A stretch of 64,000 nucleotides of DNA, taken from positions 186,001 through 250,000 of the forward strand of contig JAXRKP010000174.1 of assembly GCA_037039925.1 (NCBI GenBank), given 5' to 3'. The notes under the pieces were generated by a model that worked only from the letters and a program-made list of their open reading frames with translations, had not been told where the DNA came from and searched no databases. The DNA is from Doris montereyensis (taxonomy: Eukaryota; Mollusca; Gastropoda; Nudibranchia; Dorididae). Below are positions 1-11,892 of this stretch, piece by piece (within the stretch, counting starts at the first letter, position 1; each line of letters starts with the position of its first letter). Made by a program: the position numbers and the translations under genes.

Positions 1-390
1 CAAAGCAGATATTATAACAACTAAGATAGAAATAAATCAATTGAAATGGTTTGGGCATGTTTACAGAATAGATGACAATAGAAAAGCTAAATCAATATAC
101 AGTGCTAAAACTCAAGGTAAAAGACCAAAAGCACACCTCGTAGAAAGTGGGAAGAAGATATAAAAGAGGCATTTTAAGCAAAGAAATTGAACATTTTTGG
201 AAGGAAACAGAAAATGTCAGGACAGAGCAGCCTGGAGAAAGATTATTTCTGGCATCTAAACCCATACAACCGAAGGTAGAATGGGAGCTGGCAAAGAAAA
301 TAATTGTGACAGAGCAACGTCTCTATGTTGGATACTTTTTTCTTCTTACATACATCTTTTGGGCAATGGTAGGTACAAATAAAAAAAAGT
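1..390 (+). mobile_element. 3' end fragment of an RTE-like non-LTR retrotransposon
   Basis: The sequence matches the 3' coding end of the longer LINE at 28790-29080 in this window: a KADxI..TKI block, a WFGHV motif, then a GKRPK-like basic stretch and a W-rich end. The reading frame is broken by indels. It is a 5'-truncated copy cut by the window edge. RTE assignment is by recognition of the C-terminal layout of endonuclease-reverse transcriptase elements. Confidence 0.75.
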
Positions 391-1499
391 CTGAATTTTG
401 ACATCAATTACCCTAACACTGACTGAGAAGATGTAACTGAAAAACCTTATAATGTGACAGTAAATACCAGAATCTGTTTACTGTTAGTGTTGACATGACA
501 TTTTTTGTTATTCGCCGAGCGCTGAGTACGAAAGAAGGGGACAGCAAATGTTGCCGGTCTGTGAATTGTAAACATGCGCACAGATATAGGAATAAAGGAA
601 AAGAATTAAAAAACACTGGTCATTTTGACGTCTGTTTTCCCAACAGTACACATTTAAATCTAGGCTTACAGTCCTTTTTACTTTAGTAACAATGCCAGGG
701 ACTAGAAACTGTGGAAAGAGTGAGGGGCTGCAACAAGAAGGGGAACACGTCTGAAGCGTCTTGAAAAAAAAATTATATTCAAATTTTTCTCACAATGCAT
801 TTTTTTTCACACTTTTTTTTTTTATCTCCTCCATTATCTAGTGACCGATTTGTATATTACTACTATAGCATTTGGCACACAGGTTCCTCTTGTCGATATT
901 TACATAATGGCGCCAGATTGATTTTTGTATCTTGTAAAATTTTTGAAAATTGTTTTGATTTCTTTTTGGGAATAAAATCGCCAGTTTTGCATATATATAT
1001 ATTCTACACGGTATTATAGTATCCATAAAAAATATTTTTTAAATCTAACGACCTGCACAGACTTGGAGTGATTTTCTTTTATAAGTAAGTGAACATTGGG
1101 TCAAAATTCAAGATGGTGACCGTTTCCATGGCAACAAAGGATGCTACCAATTCTTTAATGGTATAAGTTGACTATATTTTGACAGGTACTCATATACATG
1201 TGTAAACTAAAAAGAAAAACACAAACTGAAAAGCCAAAAAAATTACATCAGAACCCTACCTTAAATCTATCTTTTATCTTTATCTTTTTTTTTATCCTTT
1301 TAATAATATTAAGGAAGGTGGGGGTGAGTTCTGGGAATACCGCTTTTGCCGAAAATGGGACAAATCTAGTCTATCATACTAGTGGATAGAGCAGATCATT
1401 CTCGTCACAATTTTATTGTATCTTAAAAGAAGCTCAGCATCTATTCTTTGAATTTATTCGAATTTTTTAGAAACGATACAGGCCTATCTTTCAACACAG
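391..1499. other. AT-rich sequence, no gene seen
   Basis: Short open frames only; no recognisable domain, RNA or repeat apart from homopolymer A/T runs. Confidence 0.5.
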
Positions 1500-2150
1500 C
1501 TATTATACGATAAAAGCCAGAAATATTATCAAAAGTATTGCAAGTTGGTACTCATTTTCATCGTCACAATAAACGCTATCCAAACACAACTTATTTGAGA
1601 ATCTTTTATGAAGGATGCCTTAGATCATTCAGAAAATACGGAACATATTATTCCACCGCACCAATTACCGAAAGGCATCATCTCAAGATGAGTAAAAAGC
1701 TGAAGGTACACTTGAAACAGTTTCATCAATAAGAAGTAGTTGAGAGCCTCTTTTTTATTTCTCAACATATCTTTATGAAATTTGTCCTGAATGATGAGTG
1801 GGGAAAACAAAGAAATGATCAGATGCTTTAAAAAAAAATATTATAGTTTTGGAAAACTTGAACTTTTTGTACAATATTTTTGTATATTTTTGGTTGTTCT
1901 CGTATGCTATTTTCAAAAATTCATAAAAACAAAATTTACTAGTAAAACAAAAATCCGATCAGATCGAATTTAGATATTGTGTTGAATAATGAAAGAAATT
2001 TGTTGAAAAATGAAAAAAGCCTATCGCTATTAAACTTGAGGAAATTTGGGGATAAAACACAAAATGGCCGCTGTTTCTGTTGCAACCGGGAGCGTCAGAA
2101 ACAACCCTGACACGATTCACCTCAATACACCATGTCCATTACACCGATAC
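1500..2150 (+). repeat. Dispersed repeat family C, copy 1
   Basis: The block recurs in inverted orientation at 42845-43440 and 47070-47345. Shared landmarks are an 'ATGGC' block followed by 'CCATGTCCATTACACC' near the right end (2131-2146) and a stretch around 1650-1740. No coding capacity is apparent. It abuts a CT microsatellite on its right side, which is the usual tail position of a retroposed element. It is non-autonomous and of unknown class. Confidence 0.6.
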
Positions 2151-2151
2151 A

Positions 2152-2670
<519 letters not shown>

Positions 2671-3411
2671 CTTACTGGTTTATAACACATATATCTCTGA
2701 CAACTGCAGGAGTTGAAGGAGAGACGGAGTGTATATGCCTGTCGATCCTAGATTTTGGGGGACAATGAAGTTTCTGGTGTGCCGTCTGGTATTTCTTGTG
2801 GCACGTGTTGGTTAGATCTAGATTCTAGATATTTCTCGTTTGTTGTCTGACGAAGGGTTATACCTCGAAACGTCACGTGTTTGTTTTGTCTTTATTAGTG
2901 GAGTTGTCACTTATAGTCATATTTCGCCCAACACATCTATCATTTCTTCTTTATTCGCTGCTTCTCTGTTTTTCTGTCTCTGTCTGTCTCTGTTTCGGTG
3001 TCTCCTTGTCTCTCACTGTCTCTCTGATAATGGTCAAAGACGAAAGTAATGTGCCACTCTGACAATTTCAGGAGGCAGACGATTCGGCAGACGAAGAGTT
3101 GAAGGAGAGGCGGAGTGGATATGCCCGTCGATCCTACATTTTGGGACAATGAAGTTTTCTGGTGTGCCGTCTGGTATTTCTTGTGGCACGTGTTGGTGTG
3201 TGATGAGGGGACTTCATACAATGATGAGCGTGTACGCTAGTTGTGCATTAGAATATTATGTTGTTGTTTCTGACCCAACAGCAGTCGGATATTTGTCCTT
3301 CGGCCCAATGGCATGTAGTGGTATCTGCAGGTGTTTTCCGTCTGTTGCAGGGTTCCATATAAATAGTGTTCCGGGTATCGGGATTTTATTTTTTCATCAA
3401 TCTATTTCACT

Positions 3412-4205
3412 GTCTGCTGTGACTTTTTTTTGTTTTTTTGTATCAATCCTATTTTACAATCTGCTGTGACTTTTTTGTGTTTTTTTTATTAATTCTATTT
3501 TACAATCTGCTGTGACTTTTTTGTGGTTTTTTTATTAATTCTATTTTACAGTCTGCTGTGACTTTTTTGTGGTTTTTTTATCAATCCTATTTTACATTCT
3601 GCTGTGACTTTTTTGTGTTTTTTTTTTATCAATCCTATTTTACAATCTGCTGTGACTTTTTTGTCTATCTTTTTTTTTATCAATCCTATTTTACAATCTG
3701 CTGTGACTTTTTTGTGGTTTTTTTATCAATCCTATTTTACAATCTGCTGTAACTTTTTGTGTTTTTTTTATCAATCCTATTTTACAATCTGCTGTGACTT
3801 TTTTGTGGGTTTTTTATCAATTCTATTTTACAATCTGCTGTGACTTTTTTTGTGTTTTTTTTATCAATCCTATTTTTACAATCTGCTGTGACTCTTTGTT
3901 TTTATCAATCCTATTTTACAGTCTGCTGTGACTCTTTGTTTTTTTTATCAATCCTATTTTACAGTCTGCTGTGACTCTTTGTTTTTTTTATCAATCCTAT
4001 TTTACAATCTGCTGTGACTCTTTGTTTTTTTTATCAATCTATTTTACAGTCTGCTGTGACTCTTTATTATTTTTTATCAATCCTATTTTACAGTCTGCTG
4101 TGATTTTTTATTGTTTTTTATCAATCCTATCTTTACGGTCTGCTGTGACTTTTTTTCTTTTTCTTTTTTATCAATCCTGCTTTACTGTCTGCTGTGACTC
4201 TTCTC
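3412..4205 (+). repeat. 46-bp T-rich minisatellite, about 17 units
   Basis: Each unit carries 'CTGCTGTGACTTTTTTGTG', a T-run, then 'ATCAATCCTATTTTACA'. T-run length varies between units. Two or three further units lie in the scrambled copy at 5279-5430. Confidence 0.92.
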
Positions 4206-4224
4206 TTTACTTTTTGCAGTGTCA

Positions 4225-4351
4225 TCAATTGCATCAAGGGAGACGTAGTAGTTCAGCGGCAAGGGGTCGACCTCTCAACCAAAAGGTAGTGGGCTCAAAC
4301 CCCGTCATCGGTTGACAAATTTTTCTCTCGTTTTTCGAGCAAAATCTACAC

Positions 4352-4390
<39 letters not shown>

Positions 4391-4615
4391 CCCCTCTCTC
4401 CCCTCTCTCTCTCTCTCTCCAGGTAGGTGGATCGACTCTCTAATCGGAGTCGGACGATAAGAAATCTGTGTACTCTTAAAAGGCCCCGTGGCTATTCTCA
4501 GGAAACCTCAAGCAAAATATTAAACATTCTTCAAAAAATCCCTCGAGATCACCTTTGTTTTGGATGTGGATCAAATCAAACAAAATCATGCAGTCATGGC
4601 TCTCTGTGTCTTTTT
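4225..4615 (+). mobile_element. tRNA-derived SINE with internal CT tract
   Basis: The head at 4238-4310 has a box A-like 'TAGTTCAGCGGCAAGGGG' and a box B-like 'GGGCTCAAACCCC', the internal RNA polymerase III promoter layout of a tRNA. A CT tract follows (4360-4420). The body at 4421-4600 is related to 21256-21450, sharing 'GGAGNCGGANGAT', 'AATCTGTG' and a 'TTAAAGGCCCCGTGGCT' block. The body resembles conserved-domain SINEs of molluscs and other animals; the exact family is uncertain. Confidence 0.65.
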
Positions 4616-4739
4616 ATTCTTCTCTCAGTCTGAGTTGTCTGTTCTTACTTTTTTTTTATTCTTCTCTAAATCTGAGTTAACTTCTTATTTTTTTTAGTTT
4701 TCCTTGTCTTAGTATCTCTTATGTTTATAACCATATATC

Positions 4740-6110
4740 CTGACAACAATGGCGTTGTGTGATCTAGATTTTGAGGTTTTGTTGGGTCTGGTACTTGTGT
4801 CAGTGTTGTTAGATCTAAAAGATATTTCTCGTTTGATGTTGACGAAGGGTTAGAGAAACGTCACGTGTTTGTTTTGTCCTAGTGGAGTTGACGCCTTCGG
4901 ACTCTATCAACTTGTGTGTTTCCCCCTGTCTGTAAAAAAAACCCATTGTCGTTTCACTGTCTCTGTGAAACAGCGGCGACTTTTTTGCCTGGATCAATTA
5001 CGACTTTTTGTGTTTTTTTTTTTTTATCAATCCTATTTACAATCGTGCAGTTCAGAGGATGATTCACGTCGATCCTAGATTTTGGGACTTTTTAAGTTTT
5101 TGTGTCCATCTGAGACCACGTGTTGGTTGTGATAGGGGACTTCAGACACCGACACGTACGCTAGTTGTTTTTTAGAATATTATGTTGTCCATTGAGACCA
5201 TGGTTGCTTGCCCAATGGCATGTACATCTGCAGGTGTTTTCCGTCTGTTGCAGGGTTCCATATAAATAGTGTTCCGGTCTGCTGGATTTTATTATTTTTT
5301 ATCAATCCTATTTTCACTGTCTGCTGTGATTTTTTATTGTTTTTTGTATCAATCCTATTTTACAATCTGCTGTGACTTTTTTGTGTTTTTTTTATCAATT
5401 CTATTTTACAATCTGCTGTGACCATGGTTGCTGATTAATTCTAGACAGTCCGTGACTTTTTTTGTGGTTTTTTTTATCAATGTAACATTCTGTGTGACTT
5501 TTTTGTGTTTTTTTTTTGATCAATCCCATGCTTGACTTTTTTGTGGATCAATCCTAGACAATCTGCGACACAATCGCTATTTTACATGTAACTTTTTGTG
5601 ATTTTTTTTATCAATCCATTGAGACCATGGGGTTGCTACAATAGCTGTGACAGATCAATCCGACACTGTGACTCTTTGTTTTTTTTATCAATGTAAAGTT
5701 GTGTCCATTGAGACCATGGTTGCTGATCAAGCCTATTTTACAATCTGCTGTGACACGTTGTTTACATGTATTTTAATTGTGTCCATTGAGACCATGGTTG
5801 CTGATAGCCAGACAATCCGACACGTCGCCACATGTAAATTGTGTCCATTGAGACCATGGTTGCTGATAGCCAGACACCGACACGTCGCCACATGTAAATT
5901 GTGTCCATTGAGACCATGGTTGGTGATAGCCATCGGAGTCGGACGATAAGAAATCTGTGTACGTTAAAGGCCATGGTGGCTATTACGACACCCAAGCCAA
6001 ATATTAAACATTGTGTCCATTGAGACCATGGTTGCTGATATTCTTCTCTCAGTCAGTTGTCTGACACCCTTGTCTTAGTACATGTACCGGTACCTGACAA
6101 CGTCGCCACA
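4740..6110 (+). repeat. Corrupted copy of 2690-4640 interleaved with a 60-bp minisatellite
   Basis: Segments run in the same order as 2690-4640: the 'GACGAAGGGTTA' block, 'CGTCACGTGTTTGTTTTGTC', the 46-bp T-rich units, then 'GTCGGACGATAAGAAATCTG'. Between them, pieces of the minisatellite containing 'CCATTGAGACCATGGTTGC' have been swapped in. From about 5600 the minisatellite dominates. Confidence 0.8.
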
Positions 6111-6440
6111 TGTAAATTGTGTCCATTGAGACCATGGTTGCTGATAGCCAGACACCGACACGTCGCCACATGTAACACCGACCATGTTGTTGATAGCGGC
6201 GGGCTAATTAGACACAGAGGATGATTCACGTCGCCACATGTAAATTGTGTCCATTGAGACCATGGTTGCTGATAGCCAGACACCGACACGTCGCTACATG
6301 TAAATTGTGTCCATTGAGACCATGTTGCTGATCGCCAGACACCGGCACGTCGCCACATGTAAATTGTGTCCATTGAGACCATGGATGCTGATCGCCAGAG
6401 ACCGGCAAGCAGGTCCATTGAGAGCATATCCGTCAGCCAG
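5600..6440 (+). repeat. 60-bp minisatellite around CCATTGAGACCATGG
   Basis: About 11 copies of 'CCATTGAGACCATGGTTGC' occur, with full 60-bp units carrying 'CGACACGTCGCCACATGTAA' at 5819-5937 and 6100-6400. Units are degenerate and interrupted. Confidence 0.85.
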
Positions 6441-6689
6441 ACCCGGCACGCCGCCTTATTGTGACTTGAGAATAGTTGATTACTACCCATATGGTATTCC
6501 ATTGTGATCCATTATCAAAGGTTTTTGAGAAATCTAAGAGGACAAGGTCTATTTAAATTTTTTGATTTAGACATTTACTTCCCCATTGACACTGCTACCC
6601 ATTTGCATCCCTATTGAGTAGGAAATGGGGGAAGGGAGAGGGGGGTGGCGTGTGTTCAGAGTTTCCATCCGAAAGAACACAACATTGGA

Positions 6690-6790
6690 ATAAATATTCT
6701 CAGAGATTGGATTCAAACCCATGCCATCACGTACCCAAGTTAGACAACACTAGGTGACTAGGCGACTAAGTGACTAGGTGACCAAACAGT
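6690..6790 (+). repeat. Possible tRNA-SINE remnant
   Basis: 'GGATTCAAACCCA' at about 6710 resembles a box B on the plus strand, but no clear box A or body was found. Confidence 0.3.
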
Positions 6791-6839
6791 ACATACAGAA
6801 ATAGTACCAACTAGCACACTAAAATCATACCAGCCAGTC

Positions 6840-7580
6840 AACACAGAAATAGTACCAATTAGTACACTAAAAATCACACCAACCAGTCTAATCAAATATC
6901 ACACCAACCAGTCTAATCTTATATCACAGTATTCCATTGTGAACCAGTCTAATCAAATATCACACCAACCAGTCTAATTAAATATCACACCAACCAGTCC
7001 AATCAAATATTACACCAACCAAAACAATCAAACAACAGTCTAACCAAATGTCCCAATCAAATAGGACACCAACCAATCAAATATCACACCAACCAGTCTA
7101 ATCAAATATCACACCAACCAGTCAATCAAATATCACACCAATATCCAATCAATATCACACCAACCAGTCTAATCAAATATCACACCAACCAGTCCAATCA
7201 AAAATCACACCAACCAAAACAATCAAAATCACACCAACCAATCCAATCAAACATCACACCAACCAGTCTAATCAAACATCACACCAACCAGTCTAATCAA
7301 ATATCACACCAACCAGTCCAATCAAATATCACACCAACCAGTCTAATCAAATATCACACCAACCAGTCTAATCAAATATCACACCAACCAGTCCAATCAA
7401 ATATCACACCAACCAGTCCAATCAAATATCACACCAACCAGTCCAATCAAATATCACACCAACCAGTCCAATCAAATATCACACCAACCAGTCCAATCAA
7501 ATATCACATCAACCAGTCCAATCAAATATCACACCAACCAGTCTAATCAAACATCACACCAACCAGTCCACTCAAGAATC
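6840..7580 (+). repeat. 25-bp minisatellite, about 28 units
   Basis: The unit reads 'AATATCACACCAACCAG' plus TCTAATCA or TCCAATCA. The left end is degenerate; 7080-7560 is nearly perfect. Confidence 0.93.
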
Positions 7581-7629
7581 ATACTCTACTCAACTTCCTG
7601 CCCCATACTTACAGGTGTTGTGTTTGTTT

Positions 7630-7750
7630 CATTCATTAAAAATCACCTTGCGCATGAGATGATGTCAGGGGAATTTAGAGGGAACAGCAAGATGACAGAC
7701 AGATGTGAAAGAGTGATGGAAAAGAAATAGAACCTTCAAACCAGTAAAAA
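7630..7750 (+). repeat. Dispersed repeat family A (SINE-like), diverged copy
   Basis: Shows the family landmarks 'GGGGAATTTAGAGGGAACAG', 'CAAGATGA' and 'GTGAAAGAGTGATGGAAA'. Other copies in this window are at 34478, 36040, 36435, 37280, 49235, 51030, 56390, 56610 and 59725. Confidence 0.6.
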
Positions 7751-7929
7751 CTGCCAACAATCTAATTTTATTTTAAGCAAGAGAAAACCAGAGTGACGTT
7801 ATTAGATAAAGAACACTTTATTTTTGTCAAATGATCTCCGTACGCATATAATTGAGAGCAAACAAATACATATTCCATAATTATGATGAGCATTAAAGAA
7901 ATCAACAAAGAAGAAGGTCATGTCATATA

Positions 7930-8085
7930 ATACATAGGGCAACAACAACAATACAATTCCTCTAATCACAAATTTCAGAAGATGATAACAACAACAATAC
8001 AATTCCTCAAATCACAAATTTCAGAAGACGATAACAACAACAATACAATTCCTCAAATCACAAATTTCAGAAGACGATAACAACA
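7930..8085 (+). repeat. 46-bp tandem repeat, three units
   Basis: Three adjacent units of 'AACAACAATACAATTCCTC' followed by 'AATCACAAATTTCAGAAGA'. Confidence 0.85.
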
Positions 8086-8279
8086 AGCATACCAATAAAG
8101 GAGTTCACAATTTACATGTTCCATTTTCACAGGTTTCTCTATGATGATCTACACTTTACAATTATTCAAAAACTGTAATACAACACAGGGATGCAGATGA
8201 GAAGAGAAAACAATTGGGAATAGAACAAACAGGGGGTTACGGTGAAAGGTGTAATGCTACTGCTGTGGTAAAAATGCAA

Positions 8280-9420
8280 AAAGGCCAAACATAGGTCCAG
8301 GTAGGTACATAGACAGGCCAAACATAGATCCAGGTAGGTCACAGAAAGGCCAAAGATAGGTCTAGGTAGGTCACAGAAAGGCCAAAGATAGGTCTAGGTA
8401 GGTCACGGAAAGGCCAAAGATAGGTCTAGGTAGGTCACGGAAGGGCCAAAGATAGGTCTAGGTAGGTCACAGAAAGGCCAAAGATAGGTCCGGGTTGGTA
8501 CACAGATAGGCCAAAGATAGGTCTAGGTAGGTCACAAAAAGGCCAAAGGTAGGTCCAGGTAGGTACATAGAAAGGCCAAAAAGAGATCCAGGTAGGTACA
8601 TAGAAAGGCCAAAAAGAGGTCCAGGTATGTACATAGAAAGACCAAAAAGAGGTTCAGGTAGGTACATAGAAAGGCCAAAAAGAGGTCCATGTATGTACAT
8701 AGAAAGGTCTAGGTATGTACAAAGAAAGGTCCAGGTATGTACAAAGATAGGTCCAGCTTTGTACATAGAAAGGCCAAAGATAGGTCCAGGAATTACATAG
8801 ATAGGCCAAAGATAGGTCCATGAATGTACATAGAAAGGTCCAGGTGTGTACATAGAAAGGCCAAAGATAGGTCTAGGTAGGTACATAGATAGGCCAAAGA
8901 TAGGTCCAGGTATGTACATAGAAAGGCCAAAGATAGGTCCAGGTAGGTACATAGATAGGCCAAAGGTAGGTCCAGGTAGGTACATAGATAGGCCAAAGGT
9001 AGGTCCAGGTAGGTATATAGATAGGCCAAAGGTAGGTCCAGGTAGGTACATAGATAGGCCAAAGGTAGGTCCAGGTAGGTACATAGATAGGCCAAAGGTA
9101 GGTCCAGGTAGGTACATAGATAGGCCAAAGGTAGGTCCAGGTAGGTACATAGAAAGGCCAAAGGTAGGTCCAGGTAGGTATATAGATAGGCCAAAGGTAG
9201 GTCCAGGTAGGTACATAGAAAGGCCAAAGGTAGGTCCAGGTAAGTACATAGAAAGGCCAAAGGTAGGTCCAGGTAGGTACATAGAAACGTCCAGGTAGGT
9301 ACATAGAAAGGCCAAAGGTAGGTCCAGGTAGGTACACAGATAGGCGAAAGGTAGGTCCAGGTAGGTACATAGATAGGCCAAAGATAGGTCCAGGTAGGTA
9401 TATAGATAGGCCAAAGATCC
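8280..9420 (+). repeat. 33-bp minisatellite, about 33 units
   Basis: The unit contains 'CAGGTAGGTACATAGATAGG' followed by 'CCAAAGGTAGGTC'. Because 33 is a multiple of 3, long open frames arise in several frames on both strands (e.g. GLSMYLPGPTF repeats over 323 codons on the minus strand). No signal of a real gene accompanies them. Confidence 0.95.
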
Positions 9421-9869
9421 ATCGACCCAGGGTTCCATTGGAGACGAACAATAAAAGTTTTTAAAAAGATATCACATGTTCATTTGACTACAACAATTAG
9501 TAGTGAATGTAGGAAATTAAAATGAAATAAAAACCATGGCGTCGAGACATTTTCACCAGAACGGCAGCTGTATACTTTTCATTCAGTCGGCAACATAAAA
9601 GCGAATGAATAATTACAAGTACCTTGCCCGCACCCTTTTTCGTAAAAAGACAATCACATGAATCAAACTTGTTTTTTACTTCTACATTTATATTATCACA
9701 TGTATTACTGTCGGCCATATTTCTTTCTTCCACAAACAAGCCTTGCAAAACTTCATTTGCTCTCTCTTTTGACCATCAGAGAAACAAAAGTCAAGTCAAG
9801 TCAAGTCAAGTAGCCATACTAGAATTGAGCAGTAGGCAACCAAAAAGCAGAGTCCTGATGTTTTGTGGC

Positions 9870-10050
9870 ATACATCAGTGTGGTAGTTTGACATTGCTTT
9901 CCTTGCCACCTTTGCTTTTGCCAAGTCTGAGTAGACGTAATTTGCTGCTGGGTCGACAGGAGGGTCAGAAAATTTGCCCAGACTGGGAATCGAACCCTGG
10001 TTTCCTATGTGGTAGACAGACTGAGCTGCCAGTGCTTTCATAAAAACAAA
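9870..10050 (-). mobile_element. tRNA-derived SINE
   Basis: On the minus strand the element begins with a box A-like 'GGCAGCTCAGTCTG' and has a box B 'GGGTTCGATTCCC' about 35 bases later, followed by a non-tRNA body. A related copy is at 15640-15835. Intact box B supports recent pol III origin. Confidence 0.7.
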
Positions 10051-10522
10051 TGAGCAAATAAAATGCATATAGCTTCATTCAAGGAGAGAAATATATTTAT
10101 TACATGGACACAGACTATCATGATAGACAGGGCCACATTACAGCTGTGTATAACATTTATAATCCACTCATAAATGACAACAATCATGCTCAACGCAATC
10201 TTTAAACGCACTGTCTAGAATATAAATCATATTCAATAGATCACAATGTTAGCAACATTCTGGATGACATCAATATATAAATTTGACAAGTTTAGGGAAG
10301 AATATGATCGTCAAAAAATCACAAACATTAAAAAAACACAACAGAGAATGAATCTGAAACAAAGATGTTATTTGACAAGATCAACACAGTGCAGCTGGTG
10401 TTTATTTTCAGTTTAAAATCTCTCCCAGGTTCAAACACAAAAAGAATGTGTAAAATAACATCTTGCTACCAATCTGATGAAGATTTTATATGTCAAAAGG
10501 AATGTCCTTTTCTTCCTCTTCT

Positions 10523-10700
10523 CCAATATTCTTTTCTTCCTTTTTTCTCCAATGTTCTTTTCTTCCTTTTTTCTTCAATATTCATTTCTTCCTTTTTCTT
10601 CAATGTTCTTTTCTTCCTTTTTTCCAATGTTTTCTATTCTTTTTCTCCAATGTTCTTTTCTTCCTTTTCTCCAATGTTTTTTTTATTCCTTTTCTAATTT
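10523..10700 (+). repeat. Pyrimidine-rich ~27-bp tandem repeat
   Basis: About seven irregular units of 'CCAATGTTCTTTTCTTCCT'. No gene is seen from here to 11640. Confidence 0.8.
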
Positions 10701-11675
10701 GAACATGGATCGCAAAACAAACCGTTATGTAATAAACATATGGGCAAAATATTAGGGCCAACATAAATATGTGTTACTACATGTAATTATTTCCATATAG
10801 CTGGGTTAAAAAAATATAATCCAACAAGGTTTAAAAAGTATGTCCATCGGTGTGAATGTGACAAAACTATCTTTTTTACCTTTCCCAATAATCCAATACA
10901 ATTTGGTCCAAGGAAGTATAGCAACTGTGTATTCTGTGTTTTCATCCAAATGACAATGACATGACATCAGCAAAGACATAAACGAATACGACATCAGCAA
11001 TAGTGAAAATCAAACCTAACCCCCATCCCATCTCCAGCATAATTTTTTCTTCTTCTAACATATATCCTTTAGACAGAATGAAAAAGGATGTAACAATAAA
11101 AAAAACCAAACCCATTAGATCTCGATACATATTTTACACCATCAATGTTTAACAAAGAAGAACAATCTGAAATGACTGTAACAATCATAATTATTGACAA
11201 CTTGAAAATGAAGGCAGTTGAAAGAGCAAAGCAAACAAGACTAGAGAATGAAGTCTAAAGCAGAGTGTGATGACGACATGATATGTATGCAAACACTGGC
11301 AAGTGCAAAATGCTCACATCCAGACAATGAACACAATTCGTTTAGTGACATGTAGCACACTAGACATTTATGTATTAACTCTAATCATTTCAGACTGCCC
11401 TAATAAGAAACGATTTTCAAGTTTTAAAAGATACACACAAAAAAAAACAAAAACAAAACATTCCAATTGCTTAACTAAGACTTAAAAAAAAAATCTTCAT
11501 TTTAGTTTTAGCTATTATTTGAAAGCTTTAATTCTTTTTCCTCTCATTAAAATTTCTATTGTGTATTGATGCAAGCAAAGTGATTAAAACGAGTGAAACT
11601 CAACTTGCTAAATTGAAAGAGAACGAAAGATTTACGTAAGAAAGTCTACACACCTATCCTGACAAAACCAATAAA

Positions 11676-11845
11676 TAGCAGCCACATGCAAAGATGATGG
11701 AACTACTACCTCCGTGTACACCTTCACACAAAACCAATAAATAGCAGCCACATGCAAAGATGATGGAACTACTACCTCCGTGTACACCTTCACACAAAAC
11801 CAATAAATAGCAGCCACATGCAAAGATGATGGAACTACTACCTAA
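11676..11845 (+). repeat. ~66-bp tandem repeat, 2.6 units
   Basis: 'CCAATAAATAGCAGCCACAT' recurs at about 66-bp intervals with near identity, followed by an A/G-rich tract to 11892. Confidence 0.88.
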
Positions 11846-11892
11846 AAGAAAAAAGAAAAAAGAAAAGAAAAAGAAAAGAAAAGGAAAACGAG

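Noticed and set aside
4238..4312. Possible functional tRNA gene
   Set aside because: Box A and B are present but the arms do not pair into a clear cloverleaf and a SINE body follows; read as a SINE head.
6840..9420. Evenly spaced repeats that could suggest a CRISPR array
   Set aside because: Units are directly abutting without unique spacers and the sequence is clearly eukaryotic.
8467..9438. 323-codon minus-strand open frame with GLSMYLPGPTF repeats
   Set aside because: It is the translation of a 33-bp minisatellite; several frames on both strands are equally open and no start, splice or domain signal supports a gene.
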